Below, piece by piece: positions 34,422-44,385 of a stretch of DNA of 46,591 bases (position 1 is its first letter; every line of letters begins with the position of its first letter). Made by a program: the position numbers and the translations under genes. Source of the stretch: Nitrospira sp. UW-LDO-01. Its GTDB lineage: Bacteria > Nitrospirota > Nitrospiria > Nitrospirales > Nitrospiraceae. The stretch lies in NCBI GenBank assembly GCA_002254365.1, contig NIUT01000077.1:1-46591 (forward strand), given 5' to 3'. Under the pieces are notes generated by a model. The model worked only from the letters and a program-made list of their open reading frames with translations. It had not been told where the DNA came from and did not search any database.

Positions 34422-34998
34422 ACGAACAGGGGCAGCCTGGACCCTTCTCGCGCTGATCGCGCTCGAGCTGCTTCTGTCCGTCGCTGTCATAGGGGCAGCG
34501 GTTTCGGGGGGAGCTGAGACGGAGCGGTTGGAAGTGGCCGTTGAGCCACAAGGGGGTGTCCGCGCGACGGCGCAGGTCTTATTTCCAGCAACATCGGCTG
34601 TGATCCAGTCGCTATTGACCGATTACCAGCATTGGCCGGAGTTGTTTGAAGTGCGGATGAAAGTGGTGCAGGTGCTCGTGCGGGATGGCGTGGCGACGGT
34701 CGATCTTCGCATCGAACATCCGTTGATGCCCGGCGAACGGAAGTTGGTGACAGCGTCCACGATCTTGCCGAACGGCGGTCTCGTGACGGATCTCACCGGC
34801 GGCGACTTTAAGCGGTATCACCGGGTCTGGAAACTTCAATCGATCGGGGAGGGGACGCAGACGCGGGCCGATTTCGAGCTGGTCGTTGAGCCTCACACCT
34901 TCGTGCCGGATCGAATTATTGCGATCGTCATGCGTCAGGAACTGGAAACCCATTTTCGGATCGTGAAACAAAAAGCGCTGGAACAGGCCAAGCGGTAA
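34411..34998 (+). CDS. Exported/membrane-anchored SRPBCC-type protein
   Basis: About 195 aa if started at TTG 34411, overlapping the DGQHR gene by 11 bp; an ATG at 34342 inside that gene would give 218 aa. A hydrophobic segment (WTLLALIALELLLSVAVIGAAV) forms a signal anchor. The rest has the START/polyketide-cyclase pattern: ATSAVIQSLLTDYQHWPELF, then VRDGVATVDLRIEHPLMPG and a C-terminal long helix (IIAIVMRQELETHFRIVKQKALEQ, core RQELETHFRIVKQKA). These domains bind hydrophobic ligands. The ligand is unknown. Confidence 0.7.
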   Translation: MSGRRTGAAWTLLALIALELLLSVAVIGAAVSGGAETERLEVAVEPQGGVRATAQVLFPATSAVIQSLLTDYQHWPELFEVRMKVVQVLVRDGVATVDLRIEHPLMPGERKLVTASTILPNGGLVTDLTGGDFKRYHRVWKLQSIGEGTQTRADFELVVEPHTFVPDRIIAIVMRQELETHFRIVKQKALEQAKR

Positions 34999-35003
34999 CG
35001 GCG

Positions 35004-36372
<1,369 letters not shown>

Positions 36373-36435
36373 TTAACCCTTTGCTGCAAATAAGCCCTGG
36401 CGGTCAGCTATAAGCCACTAGTTATTTGCGCTTCG

Positions 36436-37173
36436 CTACAGATGTCGACTGTCGCAATTCCACACTTGTCCTGACACATCTTTAAGCTGAGCGAGGCGGA
36501 CTATGGTTCCAGTCACTTCCTCGATAGCGGGAGATCGGTGTAGAGCATGATCTGGCCATCCGCTTCCTTCGGGGAAAATGCCCTCGGTTAAATCAGTTTT
36601 CTGCCACCCAGGTAACAGGAGATTCACTCGGATGTTCTGCGGGCCCCATTCGAGGGCAGCCGTCTTGACCAGTCCGATGAGGCCGGCCTTTGATGTCGCA
36701 TAGGCACTCTGGCCGGTGGCTCCATGGAATCCTGTGTGGGAACCGATCACGATGATCGAGCCTCCCCCACGAGCGAGCATGAAGGGAGCCATGGCGCGAA
36801 GACAGTAAAAGGTTCCTGTCAGATTGGTTGCAACCACATTAGTCCAGACTGCTTCCGAATGGCGCACGAGCAAATGGCGTTGCCCGATTCCTGCATTGCA
36901 GATCAAGACCAATGGGCCGGACACTTGATTGGAAAAGCGGTCGATCATGATCTGAACCGATGACGTGTTTCGAATGTCGGCTTGGTATATCTCTCCGGTT
37001 CCGCCGGCGCTGACCACTTGTTCTAACGTCGTCTTTGCTGCTGGTTCGTTCTGAGCATAGTGGACTCCCACATACCAACCAATCGCTCCAAAGGCCTGGC
37101 TGATTGCTCGACCAATGCCCCCGGAGGCTCCGGTGATGAGGACAGATGCTGTTGGTTCGATCGGGGATCGCAT
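36436..37173 (-). CDS. Short-chain dehydrogenase/reductase (FabG-like)
   Basis: 245-aa classical SDR: NAD(P)-binding TGASGGIG at residues 14-21, NAG motif (ICNAGIG), catalytic Ser145, Tyr158 and Lys162 (YATSK). Similar to 3-oxoacyl-ACP reductases, but the substrate cannot be assigned; its position beside bioD could mean a role in pimeloyl-chain elongation for biotin (FabG-like) or something unrelated. Its first 150 bp and upstream sequence are duplicated at about 37910-38090. Confidence 0.88.
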   Translation of the reverse strand: MRSPIEPTASVLITGASGGIGRAISQAFGAIGWYVGVHYAQNEPAAKTTLEQVVSAGGTGEIYQADIRNTSSVQIMIDRFSNQVSGPLVLICNAGIGQRHLLVRHSEAVWTNVVATNLTGTFYCLRAMAPFMLARGGGSIIVIGSHTGFHGATGQSAYATSKAGLIGLVKTAALEWGPQNIRVNLLLPGWQKTDLTEGIFPEGSGWPDHALHRSPAIEEVTGTIVRLAQLKDVSGQVWNCDSRHL

Positions 37174-37262
37174 GACGAAGAATTATGCGAGGAGTGTTGT
37201 GCGAAGGCAAGCGATAGAGACTCCCGGTACGCTATTGTTCTTTTGGGAATGTAAAGAAGTAA

Positions 37263-37583
37263 CTACAGGCTGACTGGGCTCACTGCGCTTTTTGGAGCCG
37301 TCCGGATGGTCTGAAGCAGTTTGGGTATCAACGGGCGAAGGTCTTGGAGGCGGTTGGTGGGAGCCTGAAGCACAATGACCGCAATAGTGAACTGGGGGAT
37401 ATTCTGCTGAAAGGCCAAGTTGCGGTCAACCGTGACGAAGACGTCGAATTGCGCTTGAGCTCTGGTTAATAGCTCACCGTTCTTGATTCCCGCCCATCCT
37501 GCTTGGGGGACCGTGATGATTTCATGTCCTTCAAGATCTCGTGCGATACGTCGGTCGATACACTCGTCAAGAAGGATTCTCAC
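37263..37583 (-). CDS. DUF5615 PIN-like toxin
   Basis: 106-aa Mut7-C/PIN-like protein: MRILLDECIDRRIARDL at the start, HEIITVPQAGWAGIKNGELL and VFVTVDRNLAFQQN, with the conserved acidic residues Asp7, Glu8 and Asp of VTVDRNL that form the predicted nuclease site. Paired with an upstream DUF433 antitoxin and overlapping it by ATGA, a standard type II arrangement. Confidence 0.85.
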   Translation of the reverse strand: MRILLDECIDRRIARDLEGHEIITVPQAGWAGIKNGELLTRAQAQFDVFVTVDRNLAFQQNIPQFTIAVIVLQAPTNRLQDLRPLIPKLLQTIRTAPKSAVSPVSL

Positions 37584-37798
37584 GAGGCTTTCGCGAGCAT
37601 GCGAGTCTTGGCTTCTTCAAGGAATGAGATGACCTGATCGCGACTGACGGTCGGGAAGCCTTGAAGAAAATCGTCGATGGTTTCGCCGCCTTCCAAATAT
37701 TCGATTAATGTCTGGGCCGGCACTCGGGTGCCGGTAAACACGGGGGTGCCACCCAGTACATCGGGCGAGGATGTGATGAGTGGTGGTAGAGCCGACAT
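37580..37798 (-). CDS. DUF433 antitoxin
   Basis: 72-aa winged-helix-like protein: ITSSPDVLGGTPVFTGTRVPAQTLIEYL followed by GETIDDFLQGFPTVSRDQV, of which GGTPVFTGTRVP is the DUF433 hallmark. Predicted DNA-binding antitoxin of the downstream DUF5615 toxin; autoregulation is expected. The pair lies between an intact SDR gene and a partial copy of it. Confidence 0.85.
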   Translation of the reverse strand: MSALPPLITSSPDVLGGTPVFTGTRVPAQTLIEYLEGGETIDDFLQGFPTVSRDQVISFLEEAKTRMLAKAS

Positions 37799-37829
37799 AC
37801 TTTATGAGGATAGCGGAGCATCGCTGGTT

Positions 37830-38036
37830 TTACAAGCCGCCGCTTGCGGCTCTGTTTTGGGGGAGGCCTATAGACGAGGAGGAGGCCGTCGGTTTTACTG
37901 CCTCCTCAGGATGCGCATAGTAGTGGACGCCCACATACCATCCGAGTTGTCCAAAGGCCTGACTGATCGCGCGCCCGATCCCTCCTGAGGCTCCGGTGAC
38001 GAGGACAGATGCTGGTGGTTCACTCGGGGACGGCAT
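37830..38036 (-). pseudogene. Truncated SDR gene copy (N-terminal fragment)
   Basis: 68 codons beginning MPSPSEPPASVLVTGASGG and reading on through IGRAISQAFGQLGWYVGVHY, clearly homologous to the first 40 residues of the intact SDR at 36436-37173, then diverging into unrelated low-complexity sequence with a stop. The leader sequences of both copies also match (TTATGCGAGGAG and GGCAAGCGATAGAGA blocks). This is a duplicated gene start left behind by rearrangement around the toxin-antitoxin pair. Confidence 0.8.
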
Positions 38037-38156
38037 GGTGCTGAATTATGCGAGGAGAGCTGCACAAAGGCAAGCGATAGAGAGAATGGAAGAGGCAGAT
38101 ACTGATAAGCCCATCAGCCTGGTCAACGGACCAATTACGAATAGTAGGGTCGGATT

Positions 38157-38300
38157 GTGAGCCGTGCAGTCTTCATTACCACTGCTCTTGCCGCCGGGTT
38201 CGTATGGGTTATTGTTCGAGTTGCTAACACATTGCCTGAGCCACTTACGATATTTTACCGTGGTACGAATGGCAATCTGATTACGACGACGGGCCCATAA
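38157..38300 (+). CDS. Possible small membrane protein
   Basis: A 47-aa frame from GTG 38157 (TAGGG seven bases upstream) with a hydrophobic segment AVFITTALAAGFVWVIVRVA and the tail IFYRGTNGNLITTTGP. It reads like a one-helix membrane peptide, but it is short, has a GTG start and no known relatives. Confidence 0.3.
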   Translation: MSRAVFITTALAAGFVWVIVRVANTLPEPLTIFYRGTNGNLITTTGP

Positions 38301-38559
38301 AGGTAGGGGACAGATCCCCCCCCTGTATATCGTCTGTTGCTTGGGGGCAGGGACGTCCCTCTCGGGCTCCTGGACATATCCGAGTAACCTTCGGCTTTGA
38401 TCCTATTTCCTCTTTTCCGGTTCTTGCCTTGTCGGTTTCGGTTTGAGGCGTTGCGTTCGGGTCGAAAGCTTGATCTACTGCCTCAGGTTCACAAACCTCT
38501 TCGGAAACCAACATAATGTATCCACTCATAGGCACAGGTCGTTCACTCCTCGAGAACGT

Positions 38560-38588
38560 TTGATATCTGCATACCTGCTGCATACGAT
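38560..38588 (+). promoter_or_regulatory. vapBC promoter with TGCATAC direct repeats
   Basis: TTGATA (38560-38565), a 17-bp spacer and TACGAT (38583-38588) form a sigma-70-like promoter 28 bp before the antitoxin start. TGCATAC occurs twice, at 38568-38574 and 38579-38585, 11 bp apart (about one helical turn) inside the promoter, a good place for VapB-VapC autorepression. Confidence 0.5.
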
Positions 38589-38616
38589 ACAGGCATCCTG
38601 ATAAGGGGAGTGGCCC

Positions 38617-38856
38617 ATGCGCACGACGCTGGATCTCAACGAGAAGCTCATTCGAGAACTGATGACTGTGACCGCCGCAAAAACGAAAACTGAGGCGATC
38701 CATCAGGCTGCGGCGGAAATGATCCGGCGGAAGAAGCTGGATCAGCTGAAATCATTAAGCGGCACGATTCATCTCGACCTCGACTGGAAGCGTCTGGAAC
38801 AGGCCGAGATTCGTCATCAAGCCGTTCTGAAACGCCGCCGACATGGTCATCACTGA
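38617..38856 (+). CDS. vapB: VapB-type antitoxin (ribbon-helix-helix)
   Basis: 79-aa antitoxin: MRTTLDLNEKLIRELMTVTA gives the DNA-binding ribbon and first helix, KTKTEAIHQAAAEMIRRKK the second helix, and the C-terminal half (SGTIHLDLDWKRLEQ) would wrap the toxin. This is the VapB family with the VITDTSVW-type VapC partner. GGGGAG lies upstream of the ATG. It overlaps vapC by 14 bp. Confidence 0.85.
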   Translation: MRTTLDLNEKLIRELMTVTAAKTKTEAIHQAAAEMIRRKKLDQLKSLSGTIHLDLDWKRLEQAEIRHQAVLKRRRHGHH

Positions 38857-39231
38857 CACCTCTGTTTGGATTCCCTTCCTTAACCGAGCGGACTCCCCTG
38901 AAAGATCGTCCTCGATGTGCTCATTGACACAGATGAGGTCGCTCTGGTCGGTGTCGTGCTGGTTGAATTGCTGCAGGGCTGCCGGACCCAGCCCGAACGA
39001 ACCACCCTCTCAGAAGCTCTCCTGGCTTTGCGGTACTTCGAAGTCACTCAAGCCACTTGGTCTCAAGCCGGTGATCTTTCGGCGCATCTGCTCCGTAAAG
39101 GCATAACCCTGCCACTGCCAGATCTGCTGATTGCCTCTTTGGCGATCGAGCACGACTGCTGTGTCTACACCCTGGATGCTCATTTCAAGAAAATTCCAGG
39201 CGTGCACCTCTATATGCCGGTATCAGTCTGA
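38843..39231 (+). pseudogene. vapC: VapC PIN-domain toxin, frameshifted
   Basis: The PIN ribonuclease is split over two frames. Frame 1 (from 38843) encodes MVITDTSVWIPFLNRADSPE with the first catalytic Asp; the rest continues in another frame from about 38905: IVLDVLIDTDEVALVGVVL, ELLQG, PDLLIASLAIEHDC and the C-terminus. One extra A in the GAAAG run at 38900-38904 would restore a single reading frame. The toxin is therefore inactive, or the base was lost in sequencing, or there is ribosomal slippage. The intact antitoxin in front argues that the loss is recent. Confidence 0.8.
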
Positions 39232-39413
39232 TGACCTGAGGCACTGCGGGGGCGCATACTAATGGCCATTCAAGCCGTAGAGAACATGCCGACGAATCAC
39301 GCGATGAGAGCCAAGTCAAGGCAAGCATGAGGTCTGTCTTAACAAGAGCACCCATCGGCTTGCCGCTCTCGGGATTCCTATGATACGGTCACAGCCTCTC
39401 TTCTGGAGTACAC

Positions 39414-40211
39414 ATGATGGCGAAACGAGGACTTGTTTTCAGTCGGGTATGGACGGCGAGACTCTGTTTGCTGGTAGGTCTATCGGCCTGGGCTGGGCTG
39501 TGTGGAGCGGAGGAATCCGTCACAATTGCCAAATCTGAGGAGTATTTCCCAGATACGCTCGGCAGTCGGTGGACCTATCGTGGCCAGATCAATGAGGGGC
39601 CGCTTCAAACCATTGAACTGAAGTTTTTTGAGAATGTATCCACGGTCTCCGGAACTAAGACTCTCAATGGGGTGGCGGTGACCGTCTTTCATGATACGAA
39701 CCCGGGCAATCATGGAGCTTCGGATAGTTTTTATCGTCGGGATGTGGTCGGGATTGTCTATTATGGATCGGATCCAGGAACGCCGCTGGAGAAAGAGATC
39801 ACGCCCTATCAGATTTTCAGGTTTCCCCTCAAAGTACCCTCGTCGTTCCAACAGTTTGATCGCGCAGGTATCGATTTCGGTTCGGATATGGATCGTGACG
39901 GAACAGACGAAACGGTGGATACGCAGGGGTGGAGTAAGGTGATCGGTCGGGAAACGATCACAGTGCCGGCGGGAACGTTCCAGGATGCGATCAAGGTTGA
40001 AGCACGTATGAACATGCATATCCATCTGTCCGGTAGTAAACACACCGTCTCAGGCATCGATGTGATGACGGCGTGGTTTGCCAAAGGGGTTGGTCTCGTG
40101 AAATATGCGGAGCGTCAGGAACTGTCCGCCATTAAAGAAGACCGTGGCGTGGTGACGGAGATCACGGAAGAGCTGGAAGAGTACGAGATTAAATCTGCCA
40201 AAGCTCACTGA
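39414..40211 (+). CDS. Exported protein, unknown function
   Basis: 265-aa protein with a signal peptide (residues 1-32, ARLCLLVGLSAWAGLCGA) and a beta-rich mature part: YFPDTLGSRWTYRG near the start, ITVPAGTFQDAIKVEA in the middle and AWFAKGVGLVKYAE near the end. This triplet is shared by a group of exported bacterial proteins (DUF3108-like pattern) whose role I do not know. The last 7 bp overlap the convergent putA gene. Confidence 0.7.
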   Translation: MMAKRGLVFSRVWTARLCLLVGLSAWAGLCGAEESVTIAKSEEYFPDTLGSRWTYRGQINEGPLQTIELKFFENVSTVSGTKTLNGVAVTVFHDTNPGNHGASDSFYRRDVVGIVYYGSDPGTPLEKEITPYQIFRFPLKVPSSFQQFDRAGIDFGSDMDRDGTDETVDTQGWSKVIGRETITVPAGTFQDAIKVEARMNMHIHLSGSKHTVSGIDVMTAWFAKGVGLVKYAERQELSAIKEDRGVVTEITEELEEYEIKSAKAH

Positions 40212-43147
40212 GGCGACTCGAATCCTCGACGAAGCGTATTTTCACTCGTGATGCGGGTGATCATGAATTGGGCCAAATAGTCTTCCCCGCCGGCTTTTGC
40301 CCCTACCCCTGAAAGGCGGTGGCCACCGAATGGCTGTCGGGAGACGAGCGCCCCAGTGATTGGGCGGTTCACGTAGAGATTCCCCACATCGAACTGCTCA
40401 CAAGCCAACACGAGATTCGCGGGGCTTCGTGAGTAGACCCCGCCGGTCAGGGCATATCTGGTCGCATTCGCCATCTCCAGCGCCTCTGCCATCGTCGTTG
40501 TCTTCATAACCGCCAACACCGGACCGAAGATCTCTTCTTGCGCCAACCGATCCTCCGGCCTGACGTCGGCGAACACGGTCGGGCCTACGAAGCACCCCGG
40601 TCCCTCTATAGTGCGGCGGACGATCACTCGGTGAGTCGCCAGGCCCAGGCTGATGAATTCCTCGATACGCCGCTGTGCCCGGTCATCGATCACGGGACCG
40701 ACTTGCGTGCCGGGATCGCACGGGTCACCCAGCGTGAGACACATCACGGCATCACGCAGTCGCGCAAGGAACTGGTCGTAGATGCTGTCCAACACGATGG
40801 CGCGGGAACAAGCAGAACACTTCTGACCCGCATAGCTTGTGAACGAGGTGACCACGCCGGCGATGGCTTCGTCGAGATCGGCTGTGTCGTCGACGATGAT
40901 GGCGTTTTTCCCGCCCATCTCGGCGATCACCCGTTTGATCAATGGCTGTTCCGGCTGGATCGTTGCCGCGCCTGCCCATAATCTCAGGCCCACCTCCTTG
41001 GAGCCAGTGAAGGCGATCGTGGCGATCTCCGGCCGCTCGGACAAGGCCCGTCCGATCTCAGGGCCTCCGGGGAGGCCATACAAGACATTGGCCGGCACGC
41101 CGGCTTCATGGAACAGATCCGTCAACAGAGTTCCCAACAGGGAGGCACGCTCGGAGGGTTTGAACAGGACTGCGTTGCCGGTTACCAGGGCTGCACTGAT
41201 CATGCCGGCTGGAATCGCCAACGGAAAGTTCCAGGGAGCGATCACCGCGGTCACGCCACGCGGACGATACCATCGCTGATTCAATTCTCCGGGATAGTGT
41301 CCGAGTCGCAACGGCTCACTGAGACGCGACATGTGCTGGGCATAGAACTCCAAAAAGTCGATGGCCTCGGTCACGTCGGCATCGGCTTCTCGCCAGGGTT
41401 TTCCAACTTCGTGCATTTCCCAGGCAGCCAGATCGTACCGGCGCGCGCGCATGAGTTCCGCAGCGCGTCGCATCACCGCGATACGTTCCGCTGCGGGCCT
41501 TCGCCCCCAAGCCTCGCCTGCCGGCATCGCAGTGCCGATCACGGCAGCCACATCGGCCGGTGAAGCCGCCTGAATAGTCGCGACGAGTTCGTCAGGCCGC
41601 GCTGGATTGCGCGACATGATCAGGGAACCGGTCAGCCGCTTTCCGCGAACTCTGATAGGCCAGGTTCGCCCCAGATTGGCTCGAACCCGGTCGATCGCGG
41701 TCTGCATCGCCGTACGGACTTCCTGCTGGGAAAAGTCGCTGTGTGGCTCATTGAAAAACGAATCGTGTTCCCCTGAGGACGGCAACGTGGAAGAGGGGAC
41801 AATCGGCGGCGTGAGCAGGCTCGCCAACGACTGTGACTCCACATACTCTTTCCGTAGAAATGATTCGTTCGACGTATTTTCCAACAGGCGTCGGACCAAA
41901 TAGGCCATCCCCGGCAACAGCCGACCGACCGGTGCATAGAGTCGCACCCGTCGGCGGTGCGTCACCATGGCATGCTGAAACGGTTCGGCCATCCCATAAA
42001 TCATTTGATATTCGATCGTCTCCGGATCGCACTGGCGCGCATCCAACGCTGCTTCGATGACAGCCAACGTCCGCAGGTTGTGTGTGCCGAATGCCGGACG
42101 TATGACTTGACGGTGGTCCAGGAGCAAGGGGACGAGCGCCTCATAGTTTGCATCGGTTTCTGCCTTGTGTTCGAACAGCGGGACCGGCCATCCAGCCTGG
42201 CGATAGCGTATGGTGTCCGAATCCCAATAAGCCCCCTTGACCAGCCTGATCGTGATTGGATAATTACGCCGTTTTGTCCAGGCGATGAGGGATCGAATAT
42301 CCTGGTCGGTTTCCCGATGATAGGCCTGCAGCGCCACGCCGGCGTGTGGAAATGTTCGAAATGCCGGTTCGTCAAAGAGGTTTCGGAATATCTCGAGCAG
42401 CAAGGTTTTTGTCTCTGCCTGTTCCATATCGAAGATCAATCCACATCCGAGGGCAGCTGCCCGTTCCAGGATCGGATGTAATCGGCCCGCCACGGCTCGA
42501 TAAGTACCGAGGGGATCGATCGGGTCCAACCGTGATGTCAATGCGGAGATCTTCAGAGAGAGTTGTGCTCGTGGTAGCGTGCCAAGATGATCCCGTTCCA
42601 ACATTGTCGAGGACGGCCATGTGCGAACGGTCTGCCCGAGCTGCGTCAAGGCGTCGAGGCAGCGATCCCGATACCGATCCGCTTCGACGTCGCTGATCGT
42701 GGCCTCGCCGAGCAAATCCACCGACCATGCACGACCGTTTTTCCAGAGATTCGCCAAGACGGGGAGCGCTTCTTCCACCGAGCCTCCGGCGATGAAGGTT
42801 CGCGCCATCTGCTCGACCTGATGGCGGATGGATTTCCCTGTGATGGCGGCCCCGACATTGGTCGCCGTCAATGCTTTGAACCCCCATTGCAGCCCAAATA
42901 CCTGGCCATGGAGCGCTCCAAAGTATTCTTCCGCCAACCGTACCACCGCCTGATCCGAGGCCACGGCCGGCAGCACATCGATAAACCGGAACAGCTGAAC
43001 TTTGAATGCAGAATCTTTCATTGCCAAGTTGATCACGCTTTGTGACCACCAGTGGCTGTCGAACAGGGTTGGGGTACGACCGGCAGACAATTGGGCCAGA
43101 TGTTGTCCGATTCGGGCGACTGTTGCTTCGAGCACGGATGGATTCAT
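40205..43147 (-). CDS. putA: Bifunctional proline dehydrogenase / pyrroline-5-carboxylate dehydrogenase PutA
   Basis: 980-aa enzyme oxidising proline to glutamate. The N-terminal half is the FAD-dependent proline dehydrogenase barrel (LSLKISALTSRLDPIDP, FDMEQAETKTL, IRLVKGAYWDSD; the last contains the active-site Lys/Arg region). The second half is an aldehyde dehydrogenase: WNFPLAIPAGM, FTGSKEVG, EMGGKNAIIVDD and the catalytic Cys near residue 777 in YAGQKCSACSR. There is no N-terminal ribbon-helix-helix, so it is not an autorepressor. ATG 43147 is preferred over GTG 43153 because GAGGAG lies eight bases upstream of the former. The C-terminal trifunctional tail is absent. Confidence 0.95.
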   Translation of the reverse strand: MNPSVLEATVARIGQHLAQLSAGRTPTLFDSHWWSQSVINLAMKDSAFKVQLFRFIDVLPAVASDQAVVRLAEEYFGALHGQVFGLQWGFKALTATNVGAAITGKSIRHQVEQMARTFIAGGSVEEALPVLANLWKNGRAWSVDLLGEATISDVEADRYRDRCLDALTQLGQTVRTWPSSTMLERDHLGTLPRAQLSLKISALTSRLDPIDPLGTYRAVAGRLHPILERAAALGCGLIFDMEQAETKTLLLEIFRNLFDEPAFRTFPHAGVALQAYHRETDQDIRSLIAWTKRRNYPITIRLVKGAYWDSDTIRYRQAGWPVPLFEHKAETDANYEALVPLLLDHRQVIRPAFGTHNLRTLAVIEAALDARQCDPETIEYQMIYGMAEPFQHAMVTHRRRVRLYAPVGRLLPGMAYLVRRLLENTSNESFLRKEYVESQSLASLLTPPIVPSSTLPSSGEHDSFFNEPHSDFSQQEVRTAMQTAIDRVRANLGRTWPIRVRGKRLTGSLIMSRNPARPDELVATIQAASPADVAAVIGTAMPAGEAWGRRPAAERIAVMRRAAELMRARRYDLAAWEMHEVGKPWREADADVTEAIDFLEFYAQHMSRLSEPLRLGHYPGELNQRWYRPRGVTAVIAPWNFPLAIPAGMISAALVTGNAVLFKPSERASLLGTLLTDLFHEAGVPANVLYGLPGGPEIGRALSERPEIATIAFTGSKEVGLRLWAGAATIQPEQPLIKRVIAEMGGKNAIIVDDTADLDEAIAGVVTSFTSYAGQKCSACSRAIVLDSIYDQFLARLRDAVMCLTLGDPCDPGTQVGPVIDDRAQRRIEEFISLGLATHRVIVRRTIEGPGCFVGPTVFADVRPEDRLAQEEIFGPVLAVMKTTTMAEALEMANATRYALTGGVYSRSPANLVLACEQFDVGNLYVNRPITGALVSRQPFGGHRLSGVGAKAGGEDYLAQFMITRITSENTLRRGFESPQ

Positions 43148-43355
43148 CGTCACGTCTCCTCCGCCGGATGGTCGTCTTGGCTTCCATCGTCAGTATACTC
43201 CCAGCCACCGACAAGCCAAGCATCCGGGAGTCGATCATGCGCAGATACCGGTTGAAAATGGGAACTGGTTTCGCTAGAGTGCAAATCCTGTAACACGTTC
43301 ACCGGAGCCCGTTTGCCATGGTGGACCTCAGCTTGGGTTATCAGCGAGAGGACAC

Positions 43356-44204
43356 ATGGTCAAGACGGATCAGATGGCCCAGCCCCTGACTTCAGGATTT
43401 TCCTACGGGACTTGTCTTCTCTTCTGTGTCCTCGCCGCTACCACAATCGTCGGCGTTCCTTTCTATGGGTACTATATCGGCTATACGCTGTTCGACTGGA
43501 TGCACTTTTTCGTCATGTACATCGTGACGGGGATGGGGATCACGGTCGGATATCATCGCCTGGTGGCGCATCAAAGTTTCGACTGTCCGAATTGGATAAA
43601 GCGCCTGGCTTTGATCGCGGGCGGATGGGCTTTACAGAACTCAGCGCTGGTCTGGGGTGCAGACCATATCCGCCATCACGCCCGCACGGACACGGAGGAA
43701 GATCCCTACAATGCCACGAGAGGATTCTGGCACAGCCACTGCGGTTGGCTCTTCTATAAAACGCCGTATCGCGTCGGAAAATACCAAGTGCGGCTCCGCC
43801 GCGATCCGGTGATTCTCTGGCAGCATCAGTACTATTGGCTGATCGTCGTCTCCGGTTTGGTGGTCCCTTTTTGCATCGGGTTCTGGTGGCACGGCACCCT
43901 CATGGGTGGCATCAGCGGCCTCCTCATGGGCGGCCTGTTCCGGATGTTTATGGTCCTCAATTCAACTTTCACCATCAACTCGCTTTGTCATATGGTGGGC
44001 AGCCAATCCCACGGTACACAGGACAGCAGCCGAGACAGCTGGCTGATCTCTTTCATCAGTTTCGGCGAGGGCTATCACAACTACCACCACACCTACGCTC
44101 GTGATTATCGGAACGGCCCACAGTGGTACAACTTCGACCCCTCTAAGTGGACCATCTACGCACTGTCATTGATTGGCCTGGCGAGCAAGTTGCGTCGGGC
44201 TTGA
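43356..44204 (+). CDS. Fatty acid desaturase (acyl-CoA/acyl-lipid delta-9 type)
   Basis: 282-aa membrane di-iron desaturase with the three histidine boxes: HRLVAH at residues 67-72, HIRHH at 104-108 and HNYHH near residue 240, with hydrophobic pairs between them. GQP-free SCD/OLE1-type spacing and the WGADHIRHHARTDTEEDPYN segment (core HIRHHARTD) indicate delta-9 introduction into saturated acyl chains, regulating membrane fluidity. AGAGG lies just before the ATG. Monocistronic by position. Confidence 0.92.
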   Translation: MVKTDQMAQPLTSGFSYGTCLLFCVLAATTIVGVPFYGYYIGYTLFDWMHFFVMYIVTGMGITVGYHRLVAHQSFDCPNWIKRLALIAGGWALQNSALVWGADHIRHHARTDTEEDPYNATRGFWHSHCGWLFYKTPYRVGKYQVRLRRDPVILWQHQYYWLIVVSGLVVPFCIGFWWHGTLMGGISGLLMGGLFRMFMVLNSTFTINSLCHMVGSQSHGTQDSSRDSWLISFISFGEGYHNYHHTYARDYRNGPQWYNFDPSKWTIYALSLIGLASKLRRA

Positions 44205-44385
44205 CTCCTCAGTGGTTTGAGCCATCGGATAGACCTTCCCCAGTCGGTACATCGCCGATAGCCCGACCGGCCCATATCATTTCATGGATAGCCTCGCTAT
44301 GATTATGAGTATAGGTCATCCCAACGGCTCGCTGGTGTCGTCTTAGATGTGATGCCGTTGAACACAATCGAATGGGAGAACTACT

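Larger units (their letters stand above)
38037..38616. other. Spacer upstream of vapB
   Basis: 580 bp. The first 50 bp are the duplicated SDR leader. One small open frame (38157-38300) is listed separately. A longer minus-strand frame across 38281-38703 runs into vapB and has no recognisable domain. The vapBC promoter is at the right end. Confidence 0.45.

Noticed and set aside
38281-38703. 140-codon minus-strand frame upstream of and into vapB
   Set aside because: Overlaps the well-supported vapB gene and promoter; the sequence is low in secondary-structure pattern and unlike any family.
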